Below are positions 9,885 to 19,500 of a stretch of 64,000 nt of DNA, piece after piece. The notes under the pieces are model-generated. The model was not told where the DNA came from. It worked only from the letters and a program-made list of their open reading frames with translations, and ran no database searches. A program made the position numbers and the translations under genes. Position 1 is the first letter of the stretch; every line of letters begins with the position of its first letter. This stretch comes from an uncultured Bacteroidales bacterium (GTDB taxonomy: Bacteria > Bacteroidota > Bacteroidia > Bacteroidales > WCHB1-69), in NCBI GenBank assembly GCA_900315245.1, contig OMYJ01000011.1:1-64000 (forward strand). The letters run 5' to 3'.

Positions 9885-12800
9885 CGAGTACTCGGTGGGG
9901 GGAGAGGTTGTACGTGTACAGTGCCCATTCCGGGGTGGTCGCCGTCTGTTTATAACGTTTAAGAAGGGCGGTTGTCTGCTCCTCCGGTATCATGTTGGTA
10001 TAGGTGACGCCGCCGTCCGTGGATATCTTCACCGTGACACCCTCGTCATTCTTGTTGGAGGTGTTGTCGTGAGCGAACCACAGTTCCAGGATGGGGTTCG
10101 TGGAGCCGGTAAGGGTCACCACCGGCAGGATGGCGCGTGACACCGTGGAGGTGCTGAAGTTCTTGGAGTTGAAGTAGAGACGGCCCGTACCATAAACCGG
10201 GGCTATGGCAGGATTCACGCCCGTGCCGTTCTGGAACGTCCAGTTACCGGCACCGGATACCTGCTGGATTGTCCAGGTCTGCTGCGTGCCGTTGCTGAAA
10301 TTCTCCTCATAGTCGGGAACAATCGTCTCCAAAACGAATATCTGACTCAAAGTGTCGTTGCCGGAGTTGTTGTCTCCCTGTGTGGTGAGGACGATGGTGA
10401 AGTCAACGGGTTGGTTCACAGGGATGCTCGCATTCTGTATCAGAACCTTGTTCATGCTGTTCAGCGCCGTGACAGAGCCGGAATTCACAGGGATGTTCTG
10501 GTCCAGATTCATGGCTCCAGAATGCAGATGGACAACTGCTGGGTTAGTGGCGAAGTTGATGGTCTGCGCACCCTTGTTGGTGATTTCAATCGTGATGTCA
10601 TACGACAGTTGGGGACATTCGCCCAGTGCCGGGCTCACCAGGGCGGTGAGGGCAGCGTCAATGGCGGGTATCGCATCCGCATAGGCACCCATGTAGGTGA
10701 CCTCGGAACGGTTCATCCCGCGAATGTCCTCCATGACGGCACTGTTGCGCCAGCATTCCAAACCCGTGAAAGAGGACGGCAGCAACGATTGCGTGACATT
10801 CGCAAAAGGAGGCAGCAGCGAGATGCTGTGGTTGAGGTTTGTGTCCGCAGCTTCCAACTCCGCGACGGTGTTTCTCGGAACCGTCTTGTAGGCTATCACG
10901 CCAGAACCGGAATGGAAATCGTTGTAACTGCCGTGTGCCTTTGATGACGAGTTCAGATAGAGCGGATAGTCCGTGTTGTCACTGCACACCACCTGGTTCA
11001 GCAGCAGGTTGTTGTGCAGGTATGTGGCCAGATTGCCTGTGGCGTTTATATACAAGGCCGCTGAATTGCTGTACGGAGCGTCAGACTTGACCAGGAAGCT
11101 GTTGTTGACCAGTCTGAGACCGTTGCTGCTGTTGATCTGCATGGCATAGCTGTTGGCCGAGGTCACCGGGTAAAGAATCACCTCGTTGTTGTAAAGGTAG
11201 CCGGTGATGTTGTTCGTCGAGGAGCTGGAGGTGACATAAATACCCGCCGTTCCGTTGCCCACATGAACACGGTTACCGCGGATATAGAAGTCCGCGGAAT
11301 TGGCGGCGTTGCCCAGATATATACCGTATTCCAACTTGACGACTGAATCGACGGTGTTGTTCCTGATATCTGCTCCCACTGGATAATCCGTGTAAATACC
11401 GGTGAAATTCTGCGGGTTGGTGGAAACCACCTGCTTGATATGGTTGTTGATGATCGGTCCATTGGTGTATTTCGTGTAAATACCCCTGTAGCAAGAGGTT
11501 ATATCACAGCCGTCAATGGTAACCTGGTTCTTGCGCGTGTTGGATCCCGTGTAATTGACACCGAAGTTACCGCCCGTGATCTCACAGTTGCGGATGACAA
11601 TCGTGTCGGGATAGGTGGTGGCGGCTGTCGTGCGGGTCACCGCGCTGCTTGCCACATCCGTGGAGTGGGTGTTGTAAGCCGTGATCTTACAACCTTCGAA
11701 CAAGATGTTGGTGCTTCCGTTTCCGCGGACCACCACACCACGTGAAGGAGTGGCAATCTCTTTACCCTGAATGGTCAGGTTCTTGAAGAAATAGTTCTTC
11801 ACGTTGTTCGTGACAATCACCGTGTTCACATCGTCGCCCTGGAAGGTGATCGTGTTCTCAGCCGACTGGTTAATATAGTTCTCGGTAAAGTCAAAATCCG
11901 TATAGGTGCCCGGACGCAGGTGGAACACAGCAGGACCGCCAAGACCGCAGAACGACAGTGCCTCCTTGACCGCGTTCATGTCCGCGAAGTCTGGATTGAC
12001 ACCGCCCACGGTATAATCCCCTCTCAACAGACTGTCACAGGAATAGGGGGCAATCTCAAGAGTGTCGTTGGCATGGTAGCCGTCAACCTGCCCGTTACGG
12101 GTGTTCACAAAGACGGTCACGTAGTTGTAGCCGTGATGAGGTGTGAACGATCCTAAAGGCAATGACGACGGGATGTCGAAACAGATGTCGCCGGTCCACG
12201 TTAAAGTGGTGTCGTGGAACAACACGTTGTTCTCATCCCGGACCTGTATGGTGAATGTACCCGAGGTCATAGTGGAGGAGTTGGGGGAATGGAGAGCATC
12301 GCTTCGGTTCGTAAAATAGACCACGATGTCCTGCGGGGTGTTGGTGATCAGACAGTGCGGCATCGAGTTCAGACTGTCAAGACGGATATCATTCTGTTGA
12401 ATGTTGGTATAGTTATGGTGTGCCACAAGGAAGGTGTCGAAGCGGGTACTGCTCCCGTGAGTGTCCTCCAGATAGATGTGGTAATAGATAGTATCCTGAT
12501 AACAGATGCTGGGCAACTCCCACTGGGCCTGGATAGTGTGACCGCTGGCGATCGGACCACTGTTGCTGGTGAACGTGTTAGGAACTATGACCGTAGGGCC
12601 GCTGTTGATCTCATAGCTGAACTGCACCAGGTTCTCGGCAATGGAGTCGTTGTCGAACAGTTTGGCTTTAATGGTGTAGGGTCCCACGTCGTTGGTGAAA
12701 GAGTTGTTGGTGTTATAGAAGAACGGGGCGACCATGGTGATCGCAGGGCGTATCAGCTCGCAATTGGACAGGCGGACAACCACGTTGTCGATATACCAAC

Positions 12801-13518
12801 CCGCACAGGTATCCGTACCGGAGGTGGACGGGGAGGTCTTGTTCAAACGCCACTGGAAACGGAAATGGGTGGGGTTGGTCCCTTCGAGGAAAATCTTGGA
12901 GGTGAGATCGATCATCTCGTGGTGCCACCATGTGTTGTTGGGAACCGCATAAAGTGAATTCGAGTTCCAGTTGGGGTACATTTTGTCAGACAAGGCACCG
13001 CCGCTGAAAGCAGAATTGTTGTTGCTTTTCGCATCGCCATAGTAGAAATCGCTGTTGCTGGCGAAGTTCAGCATTTTCCACTGTCCCCAGTTGTAGTTCC
13101 CGTACTCGTCAAACCCCTCGGCTACCTGATAGTACAAGGTGGCGTTGTCCAAGTAGTTAACCTTACAGATGTGGTCGAAATCGATATACACATAGTGTAC
13201 ATCCAAACCAGGTGAAGACAACGGAATGGCATCCGTAGAAGCCTGCGAGTTACCTGCGGATGAATACACCGGTGAGTGGAAAGAATTGACCGGGGATTTG
13301 TACAACGGCAAGTTATGCCATGTAGCGGGATACGTGTGGTTGGGGCCGACAATTCGCCAGTCACCGAGTGTGCCACCGCCCGCCGGCAAATGGGACACGG
13401 TCATCTTAATAGAATCTCCTTCGAAATTTTCTCTGAAGATAGTGGTGGTGTCCATAGGCTGTGCCAACAGCAGCACAGGAAACAAAACAACCAAAAGAAC
13501 AAATAATCTTCTTTTCAT
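9724..13518 (-). CDS. Giant T9SS surface protein copy 2, N-terminal part (frameshifted near 9900)
   Basis: The start is taken at MKRRLFVLLVVLFPVLLLAQ, a Sec signal peptide; the ten codons upstream in frame are AT-rich leader. Modules in order are an N-terminal jelly-roll of about 250 residues, an Ig-like segment, a parallel beta-helix region (residues about 560-870), a CARDB-like domain (AIDAALTALVSPALGECPQ) and a choice-of-anchor/MAM-like domain. The homologous text ends at YNLS; the remaining residues (PHRVLDARRGERPG...) are an out-of-frame reading of the gene's next part and are not real protein. Copy 1 continues YNLSNYVSNGCVYIAFDAAA, so a segment has been lost at about 9899, joining this ORF out of frame to 3834-9884. 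Repaired, the protein would exceed 3200 residues. Confidence 0.85.
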   Translation of the reverse strand: MKRRLFVLLVVLFPVLLLAQPMDTTTIFRENFEGDSIKMTVSHLPAGGGTLGDWRIVGPNHTYPATWHNLPLYKSPVNSFHSPVYSSAGNSQASTDAIPLSSPGLDVHYVYIDFDHICKVNYLDNATLYYQVAEGFDEYGNYNWGQWKMLNFASNSDFYYGDAKSNNNSAFSGGALSDKMYPNWNSNSLYAVPNNTWWHHEMIDLTSKIFLEGTNPTHFRFQWRLNKTSPSTSGTDTCAGWYIDNVVVRLSNCELIRPAITMVAPFFYNTNNSFTNDVGPYTIKAKLFDNDSIAENLVQFSYEINSGPTVIVPNTFTSNSGPIASGHTIQAQWELPSICYQDTIYYHIYLEDTHGSSTRFDTFLVAHHNYTNIQQNDIRLDSLNSMPHCLITNTPQDIVVYFTNRSDALHSPNSSTMTSGTFTIQVRDENNVLFHDTTLTWTGDICFDIPSSLPLGSFTPHHGYNYVTVFVNTRNGQVDGYHANDTLEIAPYSCDSLLRGDYTVGGVNPDFADMNAVKEALSFCGLGGPAVFHLRPGTYTDFDFTENYINQSAENTITFQGDDVNTVIVTNNVKNYFFKNLTIQGKEIATPSRGVVVRGNGSTNILFEGCKITAYNTHSTDVASSAVTRTTAATTYPDTIVIRNCEITGGNFGVNYTGSNTRKNQVTIDGCDITSCYRGIYTKYTNGPIINNHIKQVVSTNPQNFTGIYTDYPVGADIRNNTVDSVVKLEYGIYLGNAANSADFYIRGNRVHVGNGTAGIYVTSSSSTNNITGYLYNNEVILYPVTSANSYAMQINSSNGLRLVNNSFLVKSDAPYSNSAALYINATGNLATYLHNNLLLNQVVCSDNTDYPLYLNSSSKAHGSYNDFHSGSGVIAYKTVPRNTVAELEAADTNLNHSISLLPPFANVTQSLLPSSFTGLECWRNSAVMEDIRGMNRSEVTYMGAYADAIPAIDAALTALVSPALGECPQLSYDITIEITNKGAQTINFATNPAVVHLHSGAMNLDQNIPVNSGSVTALNSMNKVLIQNASIPVNQPVDFTIVLTTQGDNNSGNDTLSQIFVLETIVPDYEENFSNGTQQTWTIQQVSGAGNWTFQNGTGVNPAIAPVYGTGRLYFNSKNFSTSTVSRAILPVVTLTGSTNPILELWFAHDNTSNKNDEGVTVKISTDGGVTYTNMIPEEQTTALLKRYKQTATTPEWALYTYNLSPHRVLDARRGERPGAERGRTAPEQRAGVSECHRRERAVAGHPYNPEPALSCRDAGHLP

Positions 13519-13666
13519 ATTTTTACACTTTATATTATTCCAAAACATTGATATTCAGCCTAATATATTTTACAACAATTACTTTCTGTCCATTTTTCCC
13601 TTATTGTATCAAAGTGGGCAAAACACAACTACACACACCTCACTTTAATTTAAACAAATAAGGTGG

Positions 13667-13674
13667 CAAAAATA
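13667..13674 (-). promoter_or_regulatory. Candidate -7 box (TATTTTTG) for surface protein copy 2
   Basis: The plus strand reads CAAAAATA, which is TATTTTTG on the coding strand and matches the Bacteroidota TAnnTTTG box. It would give a leader of about 140 bases before the ATG at 13518. I see no good -33 TTG, so this is a moderate call. Confidence 0.45.
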
Positions 13675-13707
13675 TAAAAAAAAATGTTTCGTCAGAAAAA
13701 AAAAAAG

Positions 13708-14667
13708 CTAACCGCGTAAAATTTCTTCGCACTCTTTCAACGAAGTAGCAGCCATCAATTTTATGCGTTTCGGTTTGAAATTGAAAACGCCCCGAAAATA
13801 TCCGGCATACATGGTACGCATTTCAATCACAGCGGCCCGTTCACCCTTTGCGCTCATGTTTTCACGCAAATGTCTCATCACCAGGGAAACCCTTTCCTCA
13901 TAATCGGGATCATGGCAGGGTTCTCCTTTCCGCAAAGCTTTGATTTGGCGGAATATCCATGGATTGCCGATGGCGGCGCGACCGATCATGACCGCATCCA
14001 CACCGTATCTCGCCTGGTACTCCAAGGCTTTCTCCGCACTGTTTATATCCCCATTGCCGATGACGGGGATATGCATTCTGGGGTTGTTCTTGACCTCTCC
14101 GATAAGAGTCCAGTCGGCTTCTCCCCCGTATTGCTGGGCGCGTGTACGGCCGTGTATGGCAATCGCCTGTATGCCAATATCTTGCAATCGTTCCGCCACT
14201 TCCACGATGGGTTTGTCGGCACTCTCCCACCCCAAACGGGTCTTCACGGTCACTGGAAGGTCCACCGCTTTGACCACCGCGGAGGTGAGAGCCACCATCT
14301 TGGGGATGTCCTGCAGGATGGCGGACCCGGCACCTTTGCTCACAATCTTCTTGACCGGACAACCCCAATTAATGTCAATGAAATCGGGTTTGAACGCTGC
14401 GGCGTGCTGAGCTGCCGACACCAGCGCGGCCTCATTGCTGCCGAAAATCTGGACCCCGTATGGACGCTCCTCCTCGGTGAAATCCATTTTCCGGATACTC
14501 TTTTCCACCTCCCGTGACAAAGCATCGGAAGAGACAAACTCCGAAATCAAGACATCTGCACCATATTCCTTGCAGATACGACGGAACGCACCATCCGTAA
14601 CCCCTTCCATCGGAGCCAAATAGACGGGAAAATCCATCTTCCGCAAAAAATTAATTATCGTTGTCAT
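13708..14667 (-). CDS. dusB: tRNA-dihydrouridine synthase (DusB-like)
   Basis: This FMN enzyme reduces uridine to dihydrouridine in the tRNA D-loop. The 319-residue protein has the family TIM-barrel start (YLAPMEGVTDGAFR), the active-site motif DINWGCPVKKI with its catalytic Cys, and the FMN-site segments VKTRLGW, IHGRTRAQQY, IGNGDI and MIGRAAIGNPW. The frame extends further upstream, but that part would overlap the divergent gene at 14738 and carries no family similarity. I chose the ATG giving MTTIINFLRKMDF; the ATG at 14637 (MDFPVYLAPMEG) is the alternative. The length fits Dus proteins. The B subtype is a best guess from the overall pattern. Confidence 0.93.
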   Translation of the reverse strand: MTTIINFLRKMDFPVYLAPMEGVTDGAFRRICKEYGADVLISEFVSSDALSREVEKSIRKMDFTEEERPYGVQIFGSNEAALVSAAQHAAAFKPDFIDINWGCPVKKIVSKGAGSAILQDIPKMVALTSAVVKAVDLPVTVKTRLGWESADKPIVEVAERLQDIGIQAIAIHGRTRAQQYGGEADWTLIGEVKNNPRMHIPVIGNGDINSAEKALEYQARYGVDAVMIGRAAIGNPWIFRQIKALRKGEPCHDPDYEERVSLVMRHLRENMSAKGERAAVIEMRTMYAGYFRGVFNFKPKRIKLMAATSLKECEEILRG

Positions 14668-14691
14668 ATTAGGCTGCAAAAATAAATTTTT

Positions 14692-14699
14692 TATCTTTG
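14692..14699 (+). promoter_or_regulatory. Bacteroidota promoter -7 box (TATCTTTG)
   Basis: TATCTTTG followed by GCAGC matches the Bacteroidota TAnnTTTG element, 38 bases before the ATG at 14738. It lies in the short divergent region shared with dus. Confidence 0.65.
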
Positions 14700-14737
14700 C
14701 AGCTTGAAAAAAAGAAGAATCACTAAATTTTAAAACG

Positions 14738-15556
14738 ATGAAAAAAATTTTTGCATTATTGGCATTTGCTTTCGTATTCTGCTCATTATCAGCCCAAAGA
14801 GTTAATGAGACAGTTGCCTTGTTCGGCAAAGAGCAACTTAACGGATTTACCATAAACATCGCACAAACCCCTTCCGACATTGTCGAAAATGCCATGGCTG
14901 ACAAATTCGAAAAAAACTTTTTGATGAAAGGCAGCAAGAAAAAAGGGTATTATGTGTATTCGAACCAACCCTGCTCCGCATTCGGAGAAGCACGCTATGA
15001 TGTGTATTTCACAACCGCCGAAGTCGGGAAAAAGAAAAACAAAGCCACACAAGTCACCTTGGTCGTCTCCACAGGCAACCAAAATTGCATCACTTTCTCG
15101 AACGATCCCCGCACCTCCAGAAACATTGTCGCTTTCCTCGAAGCATTCCCCAACGATGTGGAGGCTTACAAAATCACTTTGAGAATCAACGAGTTAAAGG
15201 ATGAAATTGCTTCTCTTGAAAAAGATCGCACCAACTTGGAGAAAGATCAGGAGAAAGCAAAGCAAAAAGCCACCAAGATGAATGAGGACATGCAACTCAA
15301 TGTGGCACAGGTGGAAGCCAAAACCGCAGAAATCGCAAAACTCCAAGAGAGCTACAACCAAACACACAACGAATCCATCAAAGAACAGATTTCCACGGCT
15401 GCCAAAGAAAAACAAACACTTCAAAAATCACAATCCAGCATGCAGAAATCCCTTCTCAAACTGAACGATGAACTGCACAAGAACGATGTGAAATTGGAGG
15501 AAAATTTAAAGAATCTCGACAAAAAGAGAACTGAACTGCAACAACTTCAACGCTAA
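14738..15556 (+). CDS. Secreted/periplasmic coiled-coil protein of unknown function
   Basis: This is a 272-residue protein with a Sec signal peptide (MKKIFALLAFAFVFCSLSAQ). Residues about 21-135 form a compact globular part I do not recognise. From about residue 145 to the end it is almost pure heptad-like coiled coil (INELKDEIASLEKDR ... KKRTELQQLQR), rich in K, E and Q. No catalytic motif is visible. It lies 5 bases upstream of folD on the same strand and is likely co-transcribed with it, although no functional link is evident. Confidence 0.85.
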   Translation: MKKIFALLAFAFVFCSLSAQRVNETVALFGKEQLNGFTINIAQTPSDIVENAMADKFEKNFLMKGSKKKGYYVYSNQPCSAFGEARYDVYFTTAEVGKKKNKATQVTLVVSTGNQNCITFSNDPRTSRNIVAFLEAFPNDVEAYKITLRINELKDEIASLEKDRTNLEKDQEKAKQKATKMNEDMQLNVAQVEAKTAEIAKLQESYNQTHNESIKEQISTAAKEKQTLQKSQSSMQKSLLKLNDELHKNDVKLEENLKNLDKKRTELQQLQR

Positions 15557-15561
15557 AGGAC

Positions 15562-16440
15562 ATGGCCACTATCATTGACGGAAAACTCATCTCCGAGAAT
15601 ATCAAAACGGAAATCGCCATTTCTGTTAAAGGTTTGTTGGACAAAGGGTTGCGCGCACCTCATCTTGCTGCAGTCATTGCTGGCGATGACGGGGCGGCGC
15701 TCAGCTACGTAAGCAGCATCGAGAAACAATGCAAAGGCGTGGGGTTCATTTCCTCCGTCTATCACCTCTCCGCCAACACCACGGAAGAGGAATTTCTATC
15801 CACGATAGACTTCCTGAACCGTGACGAGGAGATTGACGGCTATATCATCCAGATGCCGCTGCCGAAGCACATCTCCGTTGACAAAGTGACGGCTCACGTG
15901 GCCCCCGAAAAAGACATGGACTGCTTCCACCCCATGAATATGGGAAACCTGTTGTTGGGGAAGGACTGTTACCTGCCCGCCACGCCGCACGGAGTCATTG
16001 AGCTCATCCAACGGAGCAACATCGAGACTAAAGGCAAGAATTGCGTCATCGTAGGACGCAGCAATATTGTGGGAAAACCGCTGGCCATGCTAATGCTTCA
16101 GAAAAGCATTAACGCCACCGTGACCGTTTGCCACAGTCACACCCAGAATCTGAAAAAAGTGTGCCAACGTGCTGACATCCTTATTGTTGCCATCGGCCAA
16201 CCCGAAATGATCACTGCCGACTACGTGAAAGAGGGAGCCACTGTGATTGACGTGGGCATCCACCGTCTCGAAGCACCTGAACTGCCAAAGGGGTACCGAC
16301 TCTGCGGCGATGTCCTTTTCGATGAGGTGTCCAAGAAATGCGGGGCCATCACCCCTACCCCTGGCGGAACCGGCTCTATGACCACCGCCTGTCTGCTGCA
16401 AAACACCTTGAAGGCGCGATTGTTGAAAATCAACGAATAA
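15562..16440 (+). CDS. folD: FolD family: methylene-THF dehydrogenase/methenyl-THF cyclohydrolase, divergent active site
   Basis: FolD interconverts 5,10-methylene-, 5,10-methenyl- and 10-formyl-tetrahydrofolate. The 292-residue length and most motifs fit: IDGYIIQMPLPKH, the nucleotide-binding loop VGRSNIVGKPLA, VTVCHSHT, IGQPEMI and IDVGIHR. Several positions are unusual. The catalytic Y-x3-K motif reads Y49-V-S-S-I53, with Lys only at residue 55; the usual DVDGFHP is DMDCFHP; and the C-terminal PGGVGPMT is PGGTGSMT. An AAAGGA sequence 6 bases before the ATG supports the start. It is the last gene before a strong bidirectional terminator. The family assignment is firm; retention of both activities is not. 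Confidence 0.92.
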   Translation: MATIIDGKLISENIKTEIAISVKGLLDKGLRAPHLAAVIAGDDGAALSYVSSIEKQCKGVGFISSVYHLSANTTEEEFLSTIDFLNRDEEIDGYIIQMPLPKHISVDKVTAHVAPEKDMDCFHPMNMGNLLLGKDCYLPATPHGVIELIQRSNIETKGKNCVIVGRSNIVGKPLAMLMLQKSINATVTVCHSHTQNLKKVCQRADILIVAIGQPEMITADYVKEGATVIDVGIHRLEAPELPKGYRLCGDVLFDEVSKKCGAITPTPGGTGSMTTACLLQNTLKARLLKINE

Positions 16441-16470
16441 CGACCTTCCTTAGGAAAACGCAGAGGCGTG

Positions 16471-16512
16471 AAAAAACGTAGGGGCGTATGCGATACGCCC
16501 CTACGTTTTTTT
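16471..16512. terminator. Bidirectional terminator between folD and the giant FISUMP gene
   Basis: A perfect 19-bp stem (16471-16489 with 16493-16511) with a 3-base loop carries an A-run on the left arm and a T-run on the right. It can therefore terminate both the plus-strand folD and the convergent minus-strand gene ending at 16520. Its core (GGGGCGTAT ... ATACGCCCC) belongs to a repeat family also hinted at near 35833. Confidence 0.9.
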
Positions 16513-16519
16513 GCAATAA

Positions 16520-19500
16520 CTAATCCTTCTCTTTGACGCATCTTACGCTGATGCCATAACCGGAGTGGATGTCTGTGCGTTGGATTTCACTACAGTCATA
16601 GGTGATCTTGTATGCCGTGCTGTGAACCTCGCCATGAATCACCTCCGTGGCCCAGAAATAGGTATCCAACAGCATCCGCTCATACTGCTGGGCGGCACCG
16701 TTGTAATAACCCGCCGGCAAGGCCCTGAAGCCCGTGGCATCGTCGCCGCCACCGTCAAGCCAGTACAATGGTGAACGTAATCCGTTGGCTGTCAAGATGC
16801 TCGTGCCTCCTCCATACTGGTACAACTCTTCGTACTTTTCAGGTGTCGGCAGGTACCATCCCTCAGGACAGATACCGCGGATATGGCCGTGCTCGTTGAT
16901 CACGCTGTCGTCCAAAGCGGCTTCCGCACAATACAGTCGGCCGTAGATATCCACATTCTGATCCACATCCGGGAAGGACTCGCTCTCATACTCATACACA
17001 CATGGTATCGGATCCTCGCACTCGCCGCTCTCCACACACTCGTTCGGATCGCCGTAGCAGTTCGACAGCAGGTTGGTCTGCGTCCAGCAGTCGCAACCGA
17101 TACGGACACCGTGATAGACGTTGCCCTCGCAGTCGATAGCGTCAGGACACTGCGGGAAGACCACCACAATGTGCTGGTCGCACGTCACCGTGTTGCCGCA
17201 CACCAGGTCTGTCATCGTGTAGGTAATCGTCGTCGTGCCCTCGTAGTAGAGGTTTTCTTCAGGAATCTCGCTGTTTATCTCAAACGGCCATTCTGCAGGA
17301 TAAATGGTTGCGGTCGGTGTACCGAACGCCTCGGGATAAATCTCCATCACGCAGTCACCGTATGCTAACGTGTCATAGTAGGTTGGAGGACAGATGATGT
17401 TCAGCTCGGCTACCGGAGCCGATGCAATCGTCACGTTCGTCGTGGCCTCGCAGCCGTTGGCGTCCGTGGCATGAATCGTGTAGCTGCCGCCCGACAAGCC
17501 GTTGAACACATTCGAGGACTGGTAGTTCACCCCGTCCAAGGAGTATTCTATCGGCTCAAGGCCGTCAGCTGCCGCCACCGTCACGCTGCCGTCATCGCCG
17601 CAAACCTCGTCAGTTTTGGAAATTGCCTGTATCGCGCTGTGGTTTATTGTCAAGTGCAACGTCACTACACTGTCGCAACCCAGCACATTGGTCGTATAGA
17701 ACTGGTAATCACCCGATTCCGTATAGGTTTCTCCATGCCACATGAAGCTTCCGCAGGCAACCGCCATTGTGTCGCCCATCGCGCTGTGGTTTATCGTCAG
17801 GTGCAGCGTCACCACGCTGTCGCAACCCAATGCATTAGTCGTATTAAACTGGTAATCACCCGATTCCGTGTAAGTTTCTCCGTGCCAAGAGAAGCTTCCG
17901 CAGACAACCGCCGTAGTGTCACCGGTTGTGGCGTGGTTCAACGTCAGGTGCAGCGTCACCACGCTGTCGCAGCCGTGTACCGTTTCGTAGGTGAACGTCG
18001 GGGCTGTTGTCGGTGTTGACGTATATTCAACGCCGTGCCACGTGAAGCTTTCGCACGCCACCGCCGTTGTGTCTCCTGTCGCGCTGTGGTTGATCGTCAG
18101 GTTCAGGGTCACCACGCTGTCGCAGCCGTTGACCGTTTCGTAGGTGAACGTCGGGGCTGTTGTCGGTGTTGACGTGTATTCTACGCCGTGCCAGATGAAG
18201 CTGTCGCACGCCACCGCCGTCGTGTCTCCTGTCGCGCTGTGGTTGATCGTCAGGTGCAAGGTAACCACGCTGTCGCAACCCAATGAATTAGTCTTATTAA
18301 ACTGGTAATCACCCGATTCCGTGTAGGTTTCTCCGTGCCACGTGAAGCTTCCGCAGGCAACCGCTGTTGTGTCGCCCGTCGCGCTGTGGTTTATCGTCAA
18401 GTGCAAGGTCACTACGCTGTCGCAGCCCAGCGTAGTGGTCGTATTAAACTGGTAATCACCCGATTCCGTATAGGTTTCTCCATGCCACAGGAAGCTTCCG
18501 CAGACAACCGCCGTCGTGTCGCCCGTCGCGCTGTGGTTGATCGTCAAGTGCAAGGTCACCACGCTGTCGCAACCCAATGCATTGGTCGTATTAAACTGGT
18601 AATCACCCGATTCCGTGTAGGTTTCTCCATGCCACATGAAGCTTCCGCAGGCAACCGCCATTGTATCGTCCGTCGTGCTGTGGTTGATCGTCAGGTGCAG
18701 CGTCACCACGCTGTCGCAACCCAGTGTATTGGTCGTATTAAACTGGTAATCACCCGATTCCGTGTAGGTTTCTCCATGCCACATGAAGCTTCCGCAGGCA
18801 ACCGCCATTGTATCGCCCGTCGTGGCGTGGTTCAACGTCAGGTGCAGCGTCACCACGCTGTCGCAACCCAGCGCATTGGTCGTATTAAACTGGTAATCAC
18901 CCGATTCCGTGTAGGTTTCTCCATGCCATGTAAAGCTTCCGCAGGCAACCGCCATTGTGTCGCCCGTCGTGCTGTGGTTGATCGTCAAGTGCAAGGTCAC
19001 CACGCTGTCGCAACCCAATGCATTAGTCGTATTAAACTGGTAATCACCCGATTCCGTGTAAGTTTCTCCGTGCCAAGAGAAGATTCCGCAGGCAACCGCC
19101 ATTGTATCGCCCGTCGTGCTGTGGTTGATCGTTAGGTGCAAGGTCAACACGCTGTCGCAACCCAGTGCATTGGTCGTATTAAACTGGTAATCACCCGATT
19201 CCGTGTAGGTTTCTCCATGCCACGTGAAGCTTTCGCACGCCACCGCCATTGTATCGCCCGTCGCGCTGTGGTTGATCGTCAGGTGCAGCGTCACCACGCT
19301 GTCACGACCTGTCACATCGGTCAAGATTTGCGTGTATTCGCCGGTTTCCGTATAAGTTTCGCCCCGCCAAGAAAAACTCTCGCAGGCCACTGCCGTCGTA
19401 TCACCTTCAGCCCTTTGATTGACAATCAATTGTAGTGTAATAACGCTATCGCAGCCATTACTTCCCGTTAGTGTTTCCGTGTAAGTTTGAACACCTGGAC

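Noticed and set aside
13549..13707. Search for a small RNA or tRNA in the gap before copy 2
   Set aside because: The sequence is AT-rich with a promoter-like box only; no cloverleaf or stable hairpin is visible.
17630..19405. Regular direct repeats suggesting a CRISPR array
   Set aside because: Units are 147/153 bp, in frame, without distinct spacers, and lie inside one open reading frame; no cas genes are near.
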